Shown: one piece after another, positions 9,427 through 18,470 of the stretch
How positions within the stretch are numbered: the first letter of the stretch is position 1
How the letters are laid out: every line of letters starts with the position of its first letter
Origin: Chitinophaga japonensis
GTDB lineage: Bacteria > Bacteroidota > Bacteroidia > Chitinophagales > Chitinophagaceae
Direction of reading: 5' to 3'
NCBI RefSeq assembly: GCF_007830125.1
Contig: NZ_VLLG01000003.1
Coordinates: 858,247-922,246, forward strand
DNA length: 64,000 nt
Notes under the pieces: generated by a model
The model's database searches: none
Told to the model about the DNA's origin: nothing
Seen by the model: only the letters and a program-made list of their open reading frames with translations
Translations under genes and position numbers: made by a program

Positions 9427-9516
9427 CAGAACGCATAAAGCATAAAGCATAAAGCTGATTGTCGCGAATATCTACGAGGCAATCGGCTTTTTGCTTTATG
9501 CGTTTAGCTTTCAGCT
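9425..9516. repeat. Word-repeat inverted element, family A, copy 2
   Basis: Arms 9425-9461 and 9480-9516 are reverse complements at about 30 of 37 positions and consist of GCATAAA words. The stem continues inward as GCTGATTG pairing with CAATCGGC, leaving a loop of about 18 bases. It fills the convergent gap exactly: its first bases overlap the TAG stop of the protease gene and its last base is part of the TGA stop of the opposite gene. Core and flanks match copy 1 at 3971-4062. Confidence 0.8.
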
Positions 9517-10388
9517 CAATCCGCCAACATGTTGATCAGGTTCATCAGCTCGTCATACTTGTACCTTTCCTTGTCATCCTGGTAGCATTTGGCCAGCTCT
9601 TCCAGCAGGAAACGGATGATCTGTTTGTTGGACTGCGGTTTATAGTATGCCGGTACCGGCGGTACGGATACTCGTTTAAGGTAGGTCTCTACATCCTGGT
9701 GGGAATAGATCTGCCCCTGCATGGGGTCTATAAAGAACAGGATGCGGTAGTCGTCCGGTTTGGGTGGCTCCGCAAAATCGTAAAAAGAGTCGAAATAGGC
9801 CAGTATGAACTGCCTGGGAATGTTCACGGCATAAACCGGGAGGTCCAGCATGGAGCAGAGGCTCTGGTAAATAACCCCGTTGGTGATGGGATTACCTCTT
9901 TTGGCCTCTATTACCTGGTTAATAAAGAACTGGTTCTTGCGCATGTACGCTACTTCCTCTCCCTTCAGCCCGAAATAGTTATAGATCATGCTGTTGAGCA
10001 CGTTGATCTGCTCCAGCGGGGTCAGGTAGTTGTTCAGCTCCAGCCATATGTTACGCTTGATGCGCTCTATTTCCGTCATGATAGGTCCCGGTTGCATGTC
10101 CGGGAACTGGTACCTGGCCACCAGTATAGCGCCCTGCAGCAGGTCGGGGTTTTCTGCCCGGGTCCATTGCTGCATAGCTACCTGGAGGTCCTGGTAATGC
10201 ACGCGATGAATCAACTGTTCTATCCGTTCCTGGATAGATTCGTCCACCGTAGTCTCCCACAAATGCTCCAGGTTAGGAATAATTTCCTTGCCATACAACA
10301 GTATTTTGTTGGCTACCGTATCAAACACTTCCTGGTCCGGATCGTCCAGCAAATGGAATAGAGCATTGATTTCTTTTGTTTCATTCAT
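9516..10388 (-). CDS. SirB1-like (transglutaminase-like core 2) protein
   Basis: 290 residues without a signal peptide. The middle part (NPITNGVIYQSLCSMLDLPVY, then NIPRQFILAY and FFIDPMQGQIYS) matches the SirB1/Transglut_core2 family, in which a cysteine- or asparagine-centred papain-like fold is predicted and a histidine loop ends in a DP motif. The N-terminal 120 residues are helical and HEAT-like. Family members have no firmly established biochemical role. It sits directly downstream of topA on the same strand with a 30-base gap, so co-transcription with topA is likely. Confidence 0.75.
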   Translation of the reverse strand: MNETKEINALFHLLDDPDQEVFDTVANKILLYGKEIIPNLEHLWETTVDESIQERIEQLIHRVHYQDLQVAMQQWTRAENPDLLQGAILVARYQFPDMQPGPIMTEIERIKRNIWLELNNYLTPLEQINVLNSMIYNYFGLKGEEVAYMRKNQFFINQVIEAKRGNPITNGVIYQSLCSMLDLPVYAVNIPRQFILAYFDSFYDFAEPPKPDDYRILFFIDPMQGQIYSHQDVETYLKRVSVPPVPAYYKPQSNKQIIRFLLEELAKCYQDDKERYKYDELMNLINMLAD

Positions 10389-10418
10389 ACGCTACAAAAT
10401 TGCTTGCACATCTGCACA

Positions 10419-12773
10419 TTATTCTGTCTTCTTCTTCCTCGCCGGTGCCTTTTTCTTGGGCGGGTTGGCTTTGGCATCTTCTATAATGGCTTTTGCTTCC
10501 TCCACGGTGATATCCGCAGCATGGTCTATCCTTTCTTTCGGAATCTTGTAGTTCTTCAGTCCCTGTTTAATATAAGGGCCATAAGGGCCCTTGAGTATCT
10601 GTATCTTTTCCTTTTCAAATATTTTGATGGTACGCTGGTCTTTAGCGGTACGTTTCTCCACGATCAGCGGCCCTACTTCATCCAGCTCCACGGTGTAAGG
10701 GTCCATTTCCTTTTTAAGGGAGTAGAACTTTTTATCGTGCTGTGCGTAGGGGCCAAAGCGGCCGATGTTCACGATCACTTCCGTTCCTTCAAACAGGCCC
10801 AGGTTGCGCGGCAGCTTGAACAGCTCCATGGCTTCGTCCATGCTGATGGTCTCAATGCTCTGGGTGGCCTTCAGCTTGGCGAAACGGGGTTTCTCCTCGT
10901 CTTCCGCCTTGCCGATCTGGATCATGGGGCCGTACCGTCCCATGCGGGCCACTACGGGCTTGCCGGATTCGGGATCATCGCCCAGGTAGCGTTCTCCCTT
11001 TACCCTTTCCGCGTTTTCCAGCGTATTGGCTACATCTTTATGAAAAGGCTGGTAGAACTCGTTCAGCATGTTGTTCCATACCTTCTTGCCGTGGGCAATT
11101 TCATCAAACTCTTCCTCGATCTTGGCCGTAAAGCCGTAGTCCATTACAGAATCAAAGTACTGGTTGAGGAAATCGGTCACGATCATGCCCAGGTCCGTCG
11201 GGAACAGCTTGGACTTTTCCGCCCCGGTGTTCTCGGTTTCCGCCTGCTTGCTGATCTGGTCATTTTTCAGCGTTAAGATACGATATTCCCGCTTGATGCC
11301 TTCCTTGTCCCGTTTTTCCACGTAATTGCGTTTCTGCACGGTAGTAATGGTAGGCGCGTAGGTAGACGGGCGGCCAATGCCCAGCTCTTCCAGCTTTTTT
11401 ACCAGGCTGGCCTCCGTATAACGGGGAGCCGGGCGGGTAAATTTCTCGGTGGCCTTCATTTCCTTCAGGTCCACCACCTGCTTTACCTGCAGCGGGGGCA
11501 GTACGCCTTCCTGTTCTTCTTCTTCTGAAGAGTCCTCGTCATCGCGGCCTTCCATGTATACTTTCAGGAAGCCGTCGAACTTCAGTACTTCGCCGCTGGC
11601 GGTCAGCTCTTCATGGTTGGTGGAGATATCGATTTTGGCAATGGTCTTCTCCAGTTCCGCATCGGCCATCTGGCTGGCGATGGTGCGTTTCCAGATCAGC
11701 TCATACAGTCTCCGGGTATCGCTGTCGTCTACGGAAGCATTTTCCATGTAGGTAGGCCGTATGGCTTCGTGCGCTTCCTGCGCGGACTCATTCTTGTTCT
11801 TGTACTTACGATGCTGGTGGTAGCGCTCCCCGTAGCTTTTTTCTATGGCCTGCTTGATATCGGTAATGGCGGTATCGGACAGGTTCACGGAGTCGGTACG
11901 CATGTAGGTGATCTTACCGCTTTCATACAATTTCTGCGCCAGCAGCATGGTTTTTGAAACGCTGTAGCCCAGCTTGCGGCTGGCTTCCTGCTGCAGGGTG
12001 GAAGTGGTGAAAGGCGCTGCCGGCGATTTTTTGCCCGGCTTTACCTGGATGTCCTTCACGGTGTAAGCGGCCCCGATGCAGTCCTGCAGGAACTTTTCCG
12101 CATCTTCCGCTGATTTGAAGCGGGAAGGGCCGTCGGCCTTGAAGGAAAGGTTTCTGCCCTGGGCGTCTCTGGCGGTAAAGAAAGCCTCTACCTTAAAACT
12201 GCTCACCGGCGTAAAAGCGTTGATCTCCCGTTCCCTTTCCACGATCAGCCTTACTGCTACGGATTGTACGCGGCCGGCAGACAGGGAGTTGCGCATGCTC
12301 ATTTTGCGCCACAGCACGGGCGAGAGCTCAAACCCTACAATGCGGTCCAGGATGCGCCTGGCCTGCTGCGCATTTACCAGGTCCATGTTCAGGGTACGGG
12401 GCTGCTGCACCGCCCTTTCAATGGCCGGCTTGGTTATTTCATGAAAAACAATGCGTTTGGTGGTATGGGGGTCCAGGCCCAGCACCTCGCACAGGTGCCA
12501 GGATATCGCCTCTCCTTCACGGTCCTCATCCGTTGCCAGCCATACCTCGTCGGTATCCTTGGCCAGCTTCTTTAACTCCTTTACAATCTTCTCTTTATCT
12601 TCCGGAACAGCATATTTAGGTTTGAAGTTATTCTGGATGTCGATACCCATATCGTCCTTTTCCAGGTCGCGTATGTGCCCAAAACAAGATTTTACCTCAA
12701 AGTCTTTTCCTAATATCTTTTCTATGGTCTTAGCCTTGGCCGGGGACTCAACTATAACTAGATTTTTTGCCAT
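10419..12773 (-). CDS. topA: DNA topoisomerase I (type IA)
   Basis: 784 residues starting MAKNLVIVESPAKAKTIEKIL, the Toprim domain. The catalytic tyrosine is Y290 in KITYMRTDS, and the SAGRVQSVAVR motif precedes it. Instead of zinc fingers, the C-terminus carries three short glycine-rich repeats (GRYGPMIQIG, GRFGPYAQHD and GPYGPYIKQG) of the Toprim C-repeat type. It ends in a lysine-rich tail, as usual for Bacteroidota enzymes. An acidic insertion (DEDSSEEEEQE) lies around residue 415. The enzyme relaxes negative supercoils in the cytoplasm. It probably shares a transcript with the downstream SirB1-like gene. Confidence 0.97.
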   Translation of the reverse strand: MAKNLVIVESPAKAKTIEKILGKDFEVKSCFGHIRDLEKDDMGIDIQNNFKPKYAVPEDKEKIVKELKKLAKDTDEVWLATDEDREGEAISWHLCEVLGLDPHTTKRIVFHEITKPAIERAVQQPRTLNMDLVNAQQARRILDRIVGFELSPVLWRKMSMRNSLSAGRVQSVAVRLIVEREREINAFTPVSSFKVEAFFTARDAQGRNLSFKADGPSRFKSAEDAEKFLQDCIGAAYTVKDIQVKPGKKSPAAPFTTSTLQQEASRKLGYSVSKTMLLAQKLYESGKITYMRTDSVNLSDTAITDIKQAIEKSYGERYHQHRKYKNKNESAQEAHEAIRPTYMENASVDDSDTRRLYELIWKRTIASQMADAELEKTIAKIDISTNHEELTASGEVLKFDGFLKVYMEGRDDEDSSEEEEQEGVLPPLQVKQVVDLKEMKATEKFTRPAPRYTEASLVKKLEELGIGRPSTYAPTITTVQKRNYVEKRDKEGIKREYRILTLKNDQISKQAETENTGAEKSKLFPTDLGMIVTDFLNQYFDSVMDYGFTAKIEEEFDEIAHGKKVWNNMLNEFYQPFHKDVANTLENAERVKGERYLGDDPESGKPVVARMGRYGPMIQIGKAEDEEKPRFAKLKATQSIETISMDEAMELFKLPRNLGLFEGTEVIVNIGRFGPYAQHDKKFYSLKKEMDPYTVELDEVGPLIVEKRTAKDQRTIKIFEKEKIQILKGPYGPYIKQGLKNYKIPKERIDHAADITVEEAKAIIEDAKANPPKKKAPARKKKTE

Positions 12774-12987
12774 GAATGCCTTCTTTAATGCGAGCTAAAT
12801 ATGCAAAAATTAATATAAAAAATGCAAATACGATTTTTGCAAGTATAGAAATTAAGCCTGAGAATAAAAAATAAGGGTTTGTTTATTGCGTTATAAGTTG
12901 TTTTAATGTAAAGAAATAGATCAGGTTGGATACTTATTTACGTATATTCATATATTCGGCATCTGAGAAAGGAAAAAAAGGATCATT

Positions 12988-13758
12988 ATGGAGATTGTTA
13001 TTATAGGGGCGGGTAACGTAGCACATTGTTATGGCCACCTTTTAAAATTGCACGGGCACCAGATACTGCAGGTCATCAGCCGGCAGAAAGCCCATGCGGA
13101 AGAGCTGGCAGAAATGCTGCATGCAAAGGCTACGGACGATTTGCTGGATATTAATATGGAGGCGGATGTGTACCTGCTGGCGGTGAGCGATGCGGCCATC
13201 CCGGAACTGAACGACCAGTTGCGCCTGGGTAAGCGGATCGTGGCCCATACGGCCGGGGCGGTGCCCCTGGAAGCCATCAGCAGGATATCTACCCACACCG
13301 GGGTGCTATACCCGCTGCAGTCCATCCGCAAGGAGCTGAAAACCTACCCGCCCATCCCTATTATGCTGGAAGCCAGCAATGATGAGGTGCTGCGCCGTCT
13401 GCAGGCCCTGGCCCAGAGCATAGCCTCACAAATAGCGATCATTAGCTCCCGCCAGCGCCTGCAGTTGCACCTGGCCGCGGTATTGTGCAATAATTTTACC
13501 AATCACCTCATAGCCAGGGCAAAGGAATACTGCGAGCAGGAGGGGCTGGATTTCACTATGCTGCAACCTATTATAAAAGAGACCTTTGAGCGGCTGGAGA
13601 AATTCCCGCCGGAATCTGTACAAACCGGGCCTGCCCTCCGCGGCGATGAATCCACCATGGCCCAGCACCGTTCCCTGCTGGAAAATGACGAGTACCTGCG
13701 CCTGATATACCAGGTCATGTCCGACAGTATTTACCAGTTCCACGCAAAAAAAGTTTAA
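12988..13758 (+). CDS. Rossmann-fold oxidoreductase with DUF2520 domain
   Basis: 256 residues. The N-terminal NAD(P)-binding loop VIIGAGNVAHCYG and the C-terminal helical half (LQLHLAAVLCNNFTNHL, then GPALRGDESTMAQH) match the F420-oxidoreductase-like/DUF2520 architecture, related to pyrroline-carboxylate and ketopantoate reductases. The substrate is unknown. It starts a compact plus-strand cluster with the KdsC-like phosphatase, the prenyltransferase and Maf, an order that recurs in Bacteroidota. ATG 12988 follows an A/G-rich stretch (gaaaggaaaaaaagg) that can serve as ribosome binding site. It is divergent from topA across a 214-base AT-rich gap in which no clear operator was seen. Confidence 0.85.
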   Translation: MEIVIIGAGNVAHCYGHLLKLHGHQILQVISRQKAHAEELAEMLHAKATDDLLDINMEADVYLLAVSDAAIPELNDQLRLGKRIVAHTAGAVPLEAISRISTHTGVLYPLQSIRKELKTYPPIPIMLEASNDEVLRRLQALAQSIASQIAIISSRQRLQLHLAAVLCNNFTNHLIARAKEYCEQEGLDFTMLQPIIKETFERLEKFPPESVQTGPALRGDESTMAQHRSLLENDEYLRLIYQVMSDSIYQFHAKKV

Positions 13759-13816
13759 CCAATAAAACATATTTTTGCGATCTGCCCGATCACGGGCATA
13801 TATACCATTATATATA

Positions 13817-14338
13817 ATGAACGTGCTATCTCTTTTCAAGCATATTACCACTTTTGTACTGGATGTGGACGGCGTATTAACCGACGGTACTGTACAACTG
13901 CTGCCCGGTGGCGAACTTTCCCGGAAAATGAATGTGAAGGACGGTTATGCCCTGCAACTGGCCGTAAAAAAAGGATACCGGATCGTAGTGATTTCCGGCG
14001 GCAAGTCGGAAAGCGTGGTAAGCCGCCTGCAGGGGCTGGGCATAAAGGACATTTATGTAAATGTGACGGACAAGCAGGAGCAACTACAGGATTATGTGCT
14101 GGAAAATACCCTGCGTTGGGAAGAGGTGCTTTTTATGGGAGATGACATACCGGATTACCGCGCCATGCAAATGGTAGGTCTGCCGGTATGCCCGGCCGAT
14201 GCGGTACCGGAGATCAAAAGCATCTGCCGGTATATTTCTCCTGTAAGCGGCGGCAACGGTTGTGTGCGGGAGATCATAGAAAAAGTGCTGAAGCTCAACG
14301 GGCATTGGGAAATAGATGAAACGATCGCATCGAAATAA
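13817..14338 (+). CDS. HAD-superfamily phosphatase, KdsC-like (3-deoxy-D-manno-octulosonate 8-phosphate phosphatase type)
   Basis: 173 residues from ATG 13817; an upstream frame extension to 13775 is rejected as it lacks family similarity. HAD motif I is FVLDVDGVLTDG, motif II VVISGGKSE, and motif IV GDDIPDYRAMQ. The lack of a cap domain is typical of KdsC tetramers, which dephosphorylate KDO-8-P for lipopolysaccharide core synthesis. Specificity is inferred from family only; other KDO genes are not adjacent. It lies 58 bases after the DUF2520 gene and is followed by a lone word-repeat arm. Confidence 0.85.
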   Translation: MNVLSLFKHITTFVLDVDGVLTDGTVQLLPGGELSRKMNVKDGYALQLAVKKGYRIVVISGGKSESVVSRLQGLGIKDIYVNVTDKQEQLQDYVLENTLRWEEVLFMGDDIPDYRAMQMVGLPVCPADAVPEIKSICRYISPVSGGNGCVREIIEKVLKLNGHWEIDETIASK

Positions 14339-14340
14339 TA

Positions 14341-14372
14341 CGAAGAAGGAAGTAAGAAGCAGGAAGTATGAC
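14341..14372 (+). repeat. Single purine-rich arm related to word-repeat family D
   Basis: Three bases after the KdsC-like stop codon lies gaagaaggaagtaagaagc followed by aggaagtatgac, which uses the same words as the arms at 45311-45391 and 61672-61747. No complementary second arm is visible here, so it looks like half an element or a decayed copy. Confidence 0.5.
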
Positions 14373-14393
14373 GGGAGGTAAATAAATCTGATC

Positions 14394-15335
14394 ATGAAGC
14401 TATTGAAAGCATTTTTCATACTTATCCGTTACCCTAACCTTATCTATATAGGGCTTACGCAGTTCCTACTGCAATACTGCGTGGTAGCCCCGGTATTGGT
14501 CAGCAGCGGGGAAGTGCCTTCCCTTTCCTTTACCGGTTTTATGCTGTTGTCGATCTCCACCATGCTGGTGGCTGCGGCGGGCTACATCATCAACGATTAT
14601 TTTGATATTAATATAGATATCGTCAACAAGCCGGATAAGATGGTGCTGGACAAGATCATCAGCCGGCGCTGGGCCATGGCCTGGCACACCATATTTAATA
14701 TGGCCGGTGTGTCCCTGGGGTTTATCGTGGCCTGGAAAATAGGGCAGATATACCTGGGCTTTACACAGGTGATCTGCTCGCTGCTGCTCTGGTTCTATTC
14801 TACTTCCTTTAAGCGGCAGGTGCTGATCGGGAACGTGGTCATATCCCTGCTTACGGCCCTGTCTGTAGTAGTGGTAGGCTTTTATGAAAAGCAGATCTAC
14901 GAGAGCTTTGAAGCCATCCTGTCGCCAGCGGGCCGCAAGCTGATACAGATCATTGGCGTGTATGCCCTGTTTGCCTTTATTATATCTATGGTGCGGGAAG
15001 TAGTGAAGGACCTGGAAGACATGATAGGCGACAGCAAGGACGGATGCCGCACCATCCCTATTGTATGGGGTGTGTTGCCTGCAAAAAGATTGTGCTACGG
15101 CCTGCTGCTGGCCCTGCAGGTGCTGATGTTGCTGGTAGAGATCAGGGTGGCCATACCAGGCTGGTACCTGGCCATTGCTTACCTGCTGCTGCTGGTACAG
15201 TTGCCCGGCGTGTATACCTGGCTGTTGTTAAGAAAAGCGCATTTGCCGGAGCACTACCACAAAGTAAGCTCCCTGATCAAGCTGATCATGCTTACCGGTA
15301 TATTATCCATGATTTTTCTTAAAATCTATCTTTAA
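14394..15335 (+). CDS. UbiA-family prenyltransferase (geranylgeranylglycerol-phosphate geranylgeranyltransferase-like)
   Basis: 313 residues with about eight or nine membrane helices. The first aspartate-rich motif is seen as NDYFDINIDIVNKPDK (NDxxD type) and the second as DLEDMIGDSKDGCRT (DxxxD type), both needed to bind Mg-prenyl diphosphate. Bacteroidota homologues of this subgroup are annotated as digeranylgeranylglyceryl phosphate synthase, an enzyme of archaeal-type ether lipids; a role in quinone synthesis is the alternative. The stop codon overlaps the Maf start codon (TAATG at 15333-15337), so the two are translationally coupled. Confidence 0.85.
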   Translation: MKLLKAFFILIRYPNLIYIGLTQFLLQYCVVAPVLVSSGEVPSLSFTGFMLLSISTMLVAAAGYIINDYFDINIDIVNKPDKMVLDKIISRRWAMAWHTIFNMAGVSLGFIVAWKIGQIYLGFTQVICSLLLWFYSTSFKRQVLIGNVVISLLTALSVVVVGFYEKQIYESFEAILSPAGRKLIQIIGVYALFAFIISMVREVVKDLEDMIGDSKDGCRTIPIVWGVLPAKRLCYGLLLALQVLMLLVEIRVAIPGWYLAIAYLLLLVQLPGVYTWLLLRKAHLPEHYHKVSSLIKLIMLTGILSMIFLKIYL

Positions 15336-15904
15336 TGTATAAAGGAAAACCCGTGATCCTGGCGTCACAGTCGCCCCGGCGCAAGCAACTGCTGGAGCAG
15401 GCCGGCGTTCCTTTCGAGGTAAAGGTGGTGGAAACGGCGGAAACCTTTCCACCGGACATGCCCATACCGGAGGTGCCGGTACACATCGCACGCCAGAAGG
15501 CGCAGGCCGTAACGGCGCTCTGCAAGGCGGAGGATATTATTATAGCGGCGGATACCGTGGTGGTGCTGGATGATACCATTATCGGCAAGCCTAAGGACCG
15601 GGCAGACGCCATCCGTATTTTATCTGCGCTGGCCGGGCGTACGCACCAGGTGATCACCGGCGTGGTGATCCGGCACCAGGAGCGGGAGCGCCTCTTTGCA
15701 AAAACCACTGATGTGCATTTCAAGCCCCTCACACCGGGACAGATCACTTATTATATTGACAAATACCAGCCCTTTGATAAAGCGGGCGCTTATGCTATCC
15801 AGGAATGGATAGGCGCCGTGGGTATTGACCGTATTAACGGATGCTTCTATAATGTAATGGGATTGCCCGTAAGCAGGGTCGTAGAGGAACTGGAGCAGTT
15901 CTAA
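15335..15904 (+). CDS. maf: Maf-family nucleoside triphosphate pyrophosphatase
   Basis: 189 residues. The N-terminal PVILASQSPRRKQLLEQAG is the diagnostic Maf motif, and AADTVVVLD and GKPKDRADAI supply the acidic metal ligands. The C-terminal DKAGAYAIQEWIG loop is also typical. Maf/YhdE proteins hydrolyse dTTP, UTP or modified pyrimidine nucleotides to monophosphates, a house-cleaning role in the cytoplasm. The start overlaps the prenyltransferase stop by one base. The stop codon forms the left edge of the family C repeat element. Confidence 0.95.
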   Translation: MYKGKPVILASQSPRRKQLLEQAGVPFEVKVVETAETFPPDMPIPEVPVHIARQKAQAVTALCKAEDIIIAADTVVVLDDTIIGKPKDRADAIRILSALAGRTHQVITGVVIRHQERERLFAKTTDVHFKPLTPGQITYYIDKYQPFDKAGAYAIQEWIGAVGIDRINGCFYNVMGLPVSRVVEELEQF

Positions 15905-16026
15905 ATTCCGAATCCCAACATCCAAATCCCCAAAAATAGCGGCAGGCCATCAATAGTAATGAATGGTGCATTTTATTGGAACACCAGCATACATTTTGGA
16001 ATTTGGATGTTGGAATCTGGAATTTT
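15903..16026. repeat. Word-repeat inverted element, family C, copy 1
   Basis: Arms 15903-15935 and 15994-16026 are near reverse complements made of CCAAATC/TTCCAA words. The core contains GGCAGGCCATCAATA, which also occurs, inverted, in the core of the element at 28995-29120. The element starts inside the Maf stop codon and ends one base before the TAG stop of the convergent homoserine dehydrogenase, filling the gap precisely. Confidence 0.8.
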
Positions 16027-17208
16027 CTATTCGAGTACCAGCAGGTTTACATCCTTATTCTTCAGCCAGTCTTTCTCCTTCAGCTTTTCCAGGTTGATCA
16101 CGCCTACTACATAGCGGTAAGTGGGGGATTCATACTTTTCGGAGATGTTGTAAAACTCTGCCAGGTCCACCTGGTCGGGTGTTTTGTAACGCAGGTATAC
16201 CTTTAACTGTACATCGTGCGTAAATGCCGGCTGGTTGGATTGTTTGATCTTTTTGTACTCATACCGGTAATTGTACAGTAGCGCAGAGATGTCCGACAAT
16301 ACCGCGCTGCCGGTAGCCGTGCCGCCGGCGCCTTTTCCTACAAAGAACTGCTTGTCTGTAAAAGCGCTTTCCAGCAAAATGCCGTTGTATTCATTAGATA
16401 CATCGTACAGCAGGTTATGCTCTTTAATGAGGTGGGGCAGCACATAGGCAAATACATTCCCGTTCTGGCGGCGGCAGTTCCCGATCAGCTTCACAGTGCA
16501 GCCACGCTGCCGGGCAAACTGGATGTCAAAATCATTCAGGTGGTGGATACCGAAGTTAAACACCTCTTCCGGCTTTACAAAGGTGCCAAAGGCGTGCAGC
16601 AGCAGTATCACTATTTTGAACTTGGGATCGTAACCTTCAATATCCAGCGTAGGGTCTGTTTCCGCAAAACCCTTTTCCTGCGCCTGTTTCAGCGCCATGT
16701 CAAAGCTCAGGCCCTCATCGAATATCCGGGTCAGTATGTAGTTGGTGGAGCCGTTGCAGATGCCTTCCACGGCATTCAGCAGGTCGTTGTCATAATACTC
16801 TTCCAGGTTGCGGATAATGGGAATGCTGGCGCAACTGGACGCCTCATACAGGAAAGGCATCTTGTTCTCCACCTGCAACTGGTAGAGCGCCGGCAGGTTC
16901 TCCGCTATCATGCGCTTGCTGGCGCTTACTACCGCCTTGCCGTTGCGCAGCGCTGTACTTACTATTTCAAAAGCCGCTTCCGTATCATTAATGAGCTCCA
17001 CCACCACATCAATGGTAGGGTCCTGCAGGATTTCATTCTTGTCCGTTGTAAAATAGCTCATGTCTATCGGACGCGTCTTGTTGGGATCTTTAATACATAT
17101 TTTTTTGATGCGGGCATTAATGCCCTTTGTTCTGTTCAATACTTCGTAAAGTCCTTGTCCTACGCAGCCAAACCCGAAAATGCCCAGGTTAATGATCTTA
17201 TTTTCCAT
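16027..17208 (-). CDS. Homoserine dehydrogenase
   Basis: 393 residues, monofunctional type without an aspartokinase domain. The N-terminal NAD(P) loop is NLGIFGFGCVGQGL. The family signature region is GICNGSTNYILTRI with the catalytic-domain segment EKGFAETDPTLDIEGYDPKFKI (the lysine and aspartates that handle the hydride transfer). A short C-terminal extension has the YVVGVINLEKL strand, possibly a regulatory part. It reduces aspartate semialdehyde to homoserine, feeding methionine and threonine synthesis. Its start is two bases after the trans-sulfuration gene stop, and both are placed behind a SAM-I riboswitch, so here the main use is methionine supply. Confidence 0.95.
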   Translation of the reverse strand: MENKIINLGIFGFGCVGQGLYEVLNRTKGINARIKKICIKDPNKTRPIDMSYFTTDKNEILQDPTIDVVVELINDTEAAFEIVSTALRNGKAVVSASKRMIAENLPALYQLQVENKMPFLYEASSCASIPIIRNLEEYYDNDLLNAVEGICNGSTNYILTRIFDEGLSFDMALKQAQEKGFAETDPTLDIEGYDPKFKIVILLLHAFGTFVKPEEVFNFGIHHLNDFDIQFARQRGCTVKLIGNCRRQNGNVFAYVLPHLIKEHNLLYDVSNEYNGILLESAFTDKQFFVGKGAGGTATGSAVLSDISALLYNYRYEYKKIKQSNQPAFTHDVQLKVYLRYKTPDQVDLAEFYNISEKYESPTYRYVVGVINLEKLKEKDWLKNKDVNLLVLE

Positions 17209-17210
17209 AT

Positions 17211-18392
17211 TTATTGTAAAACGGTGATTTGTTTTCCTGATGATGGTTGGTTTAATTTATCTAATGCCTGTTTCAGGTCGTTGATGAGGTCCTCGGCATC
17301 CTCAATGCCAATGGACAGGCGGATACAGCTATCCTGCAGGCCCGCTTTTTTGCGGAAGTCCTCCGGGATGTTGCGGTGGGTCATGGTAGCAGGATGGTCC
17401 AGCATACTTTTTACCCCACCGAAGCTCTCCGCCAGCTTAAACAGCCGGGTGGCGTTTACAATGCGGATGGCGCTCTTGATATTGTCGTTCTTTAATGAGA
17501 AGCTTACCAGGGCGCCATACAGCTTTTGCTGCTTGCGTGCAATATGGTGGTTCTTGTGCGTGTCCAGCCCGGGGTAAAAAACCTTGTCTACCGCCGGGTG
17601 CGTGGCCAGCCAGGTAGCAATGGCCATGGCGTTGCTGCACTGTTTTTCCAGGCGCAGGTACAGCGTTTCAATGCCGCGAATGGTGAGCCAGGCCTCAAAC
17701 GGGCTGAGGATGCTGCCGGAAATGTTCTGGTTAAAACGTAGCTGATCCGCCAGCGGTTTGGTATTTACCACTACCAGGCCTGCAATTACATCTGTATGGC
17801 CAGCCAGGTACTTGGAAGCGCTGTGTATCACAATATCGGCGCCCATGGGAATGGGCTGCTGCAGCAGCGGCGTGCACAGGGTATTGTCCACTACCAGCAG
17901 TATGTCATGCTGCCTGGCTATTTTGCTCACGGATTTGATGTCCGATATTTTCAGTGTGGGATTAGTGGGCGATTCCAGCCATATAAAACGGGTACGGGGC
18001 GTAATAGCTGCCGATATGTTGTCGATATTGCTGGTATCGGTAAAGTTTACTTTTATCCCGAAGCGTTCTATCATGTGATGGAACATCTGGAATATACCGC
18101 CGTAGGTGTCATCTACGGTCAGTATCTCATCGCCGGATTTTAACAGCTTCAGCACAGCGTCAATAGCCGCCATGCCGCTGGCAAAAGCAAAGCCTGCATA
18201 GCCTTCTTCCAGGTTGCAGATAATATTCTCCAGTACCTTGCGCGTAGGGTTGTTGGCGCGCGAAAACTCGAATCCCTTATTGATGCCGGGCGATTCCTGC
18301 ACAAAAGTGGAGGTTTGATAGATCGGCACGGAAATGGCGCCTGTCAGTTCATCTACCGGAATGCTATGGATGAGTTGCGTAGCTGTTTTCAT
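17211..18392 (-). CDS. PLP-dependent trans-sulfuration enzyme (cystathionine gamma-synthase/lyase family)
   Basis: 393 residues of the Cys/Met metabolism PLP family. The Schiff-base lysine is K194 in HSASKYLAGHTDV; FASGMAAIDAVL and SPTNPTLKISDI are further family marks. Sequence alone does not separate cystathionine gamma-synthase (MetB) from the lyase or an O-acyl-homoserine sulfhydrylase. The SAM-I riboswitch upstream and the following homoserine dehydrogenase argue for the biosynthetic direction, homoserine ester to cystathionine or homocysteine. The leader from the predicted transcription start to ATG is about 280 bases. Confidence 0.93.
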   Translation of the reverse strand: MKTATQLIHSIPVDELTGAISVPIYQTSTFVQESPGINKGFEFSRANNPTRKVLENIICNLEEGYAGFAFASGMAAIDAVLKLLKSGDEILTVDDTYGGIFQMFHHMIERFGIKVNFTDTSNIDNISAAITPRTRFIWLESPTNPTLKISDIKSVSKIARQHDILLVVDNTLCTPLLQQPIPMGADIVIHSASKYLAGHTDVIAGLVVVNTKPLADQLRFNQNISGSILSPFEAWLTIRGIETLYLRLEKQCSNAMAIATWLATHPAVDKVFYPGLDTHKNHHIARKQQKLYGALVSFSLKNDNIKSAIRIVNATRLFKLAESFGGVKSMLDHPATMTHRNIPEDFRKKAGLQDSCIRLSIGIEDAEDLINDLKQALDKLNQPSSGKQITVLQ

Positions 18393-18470
18393 CCGTTAAT
18401 TAATTTATTTTTTATGCTGCCAGGCAGCGCCTGTGGTCAGTTACTCTTTCATTACTGCCAGAAGGGGAAT

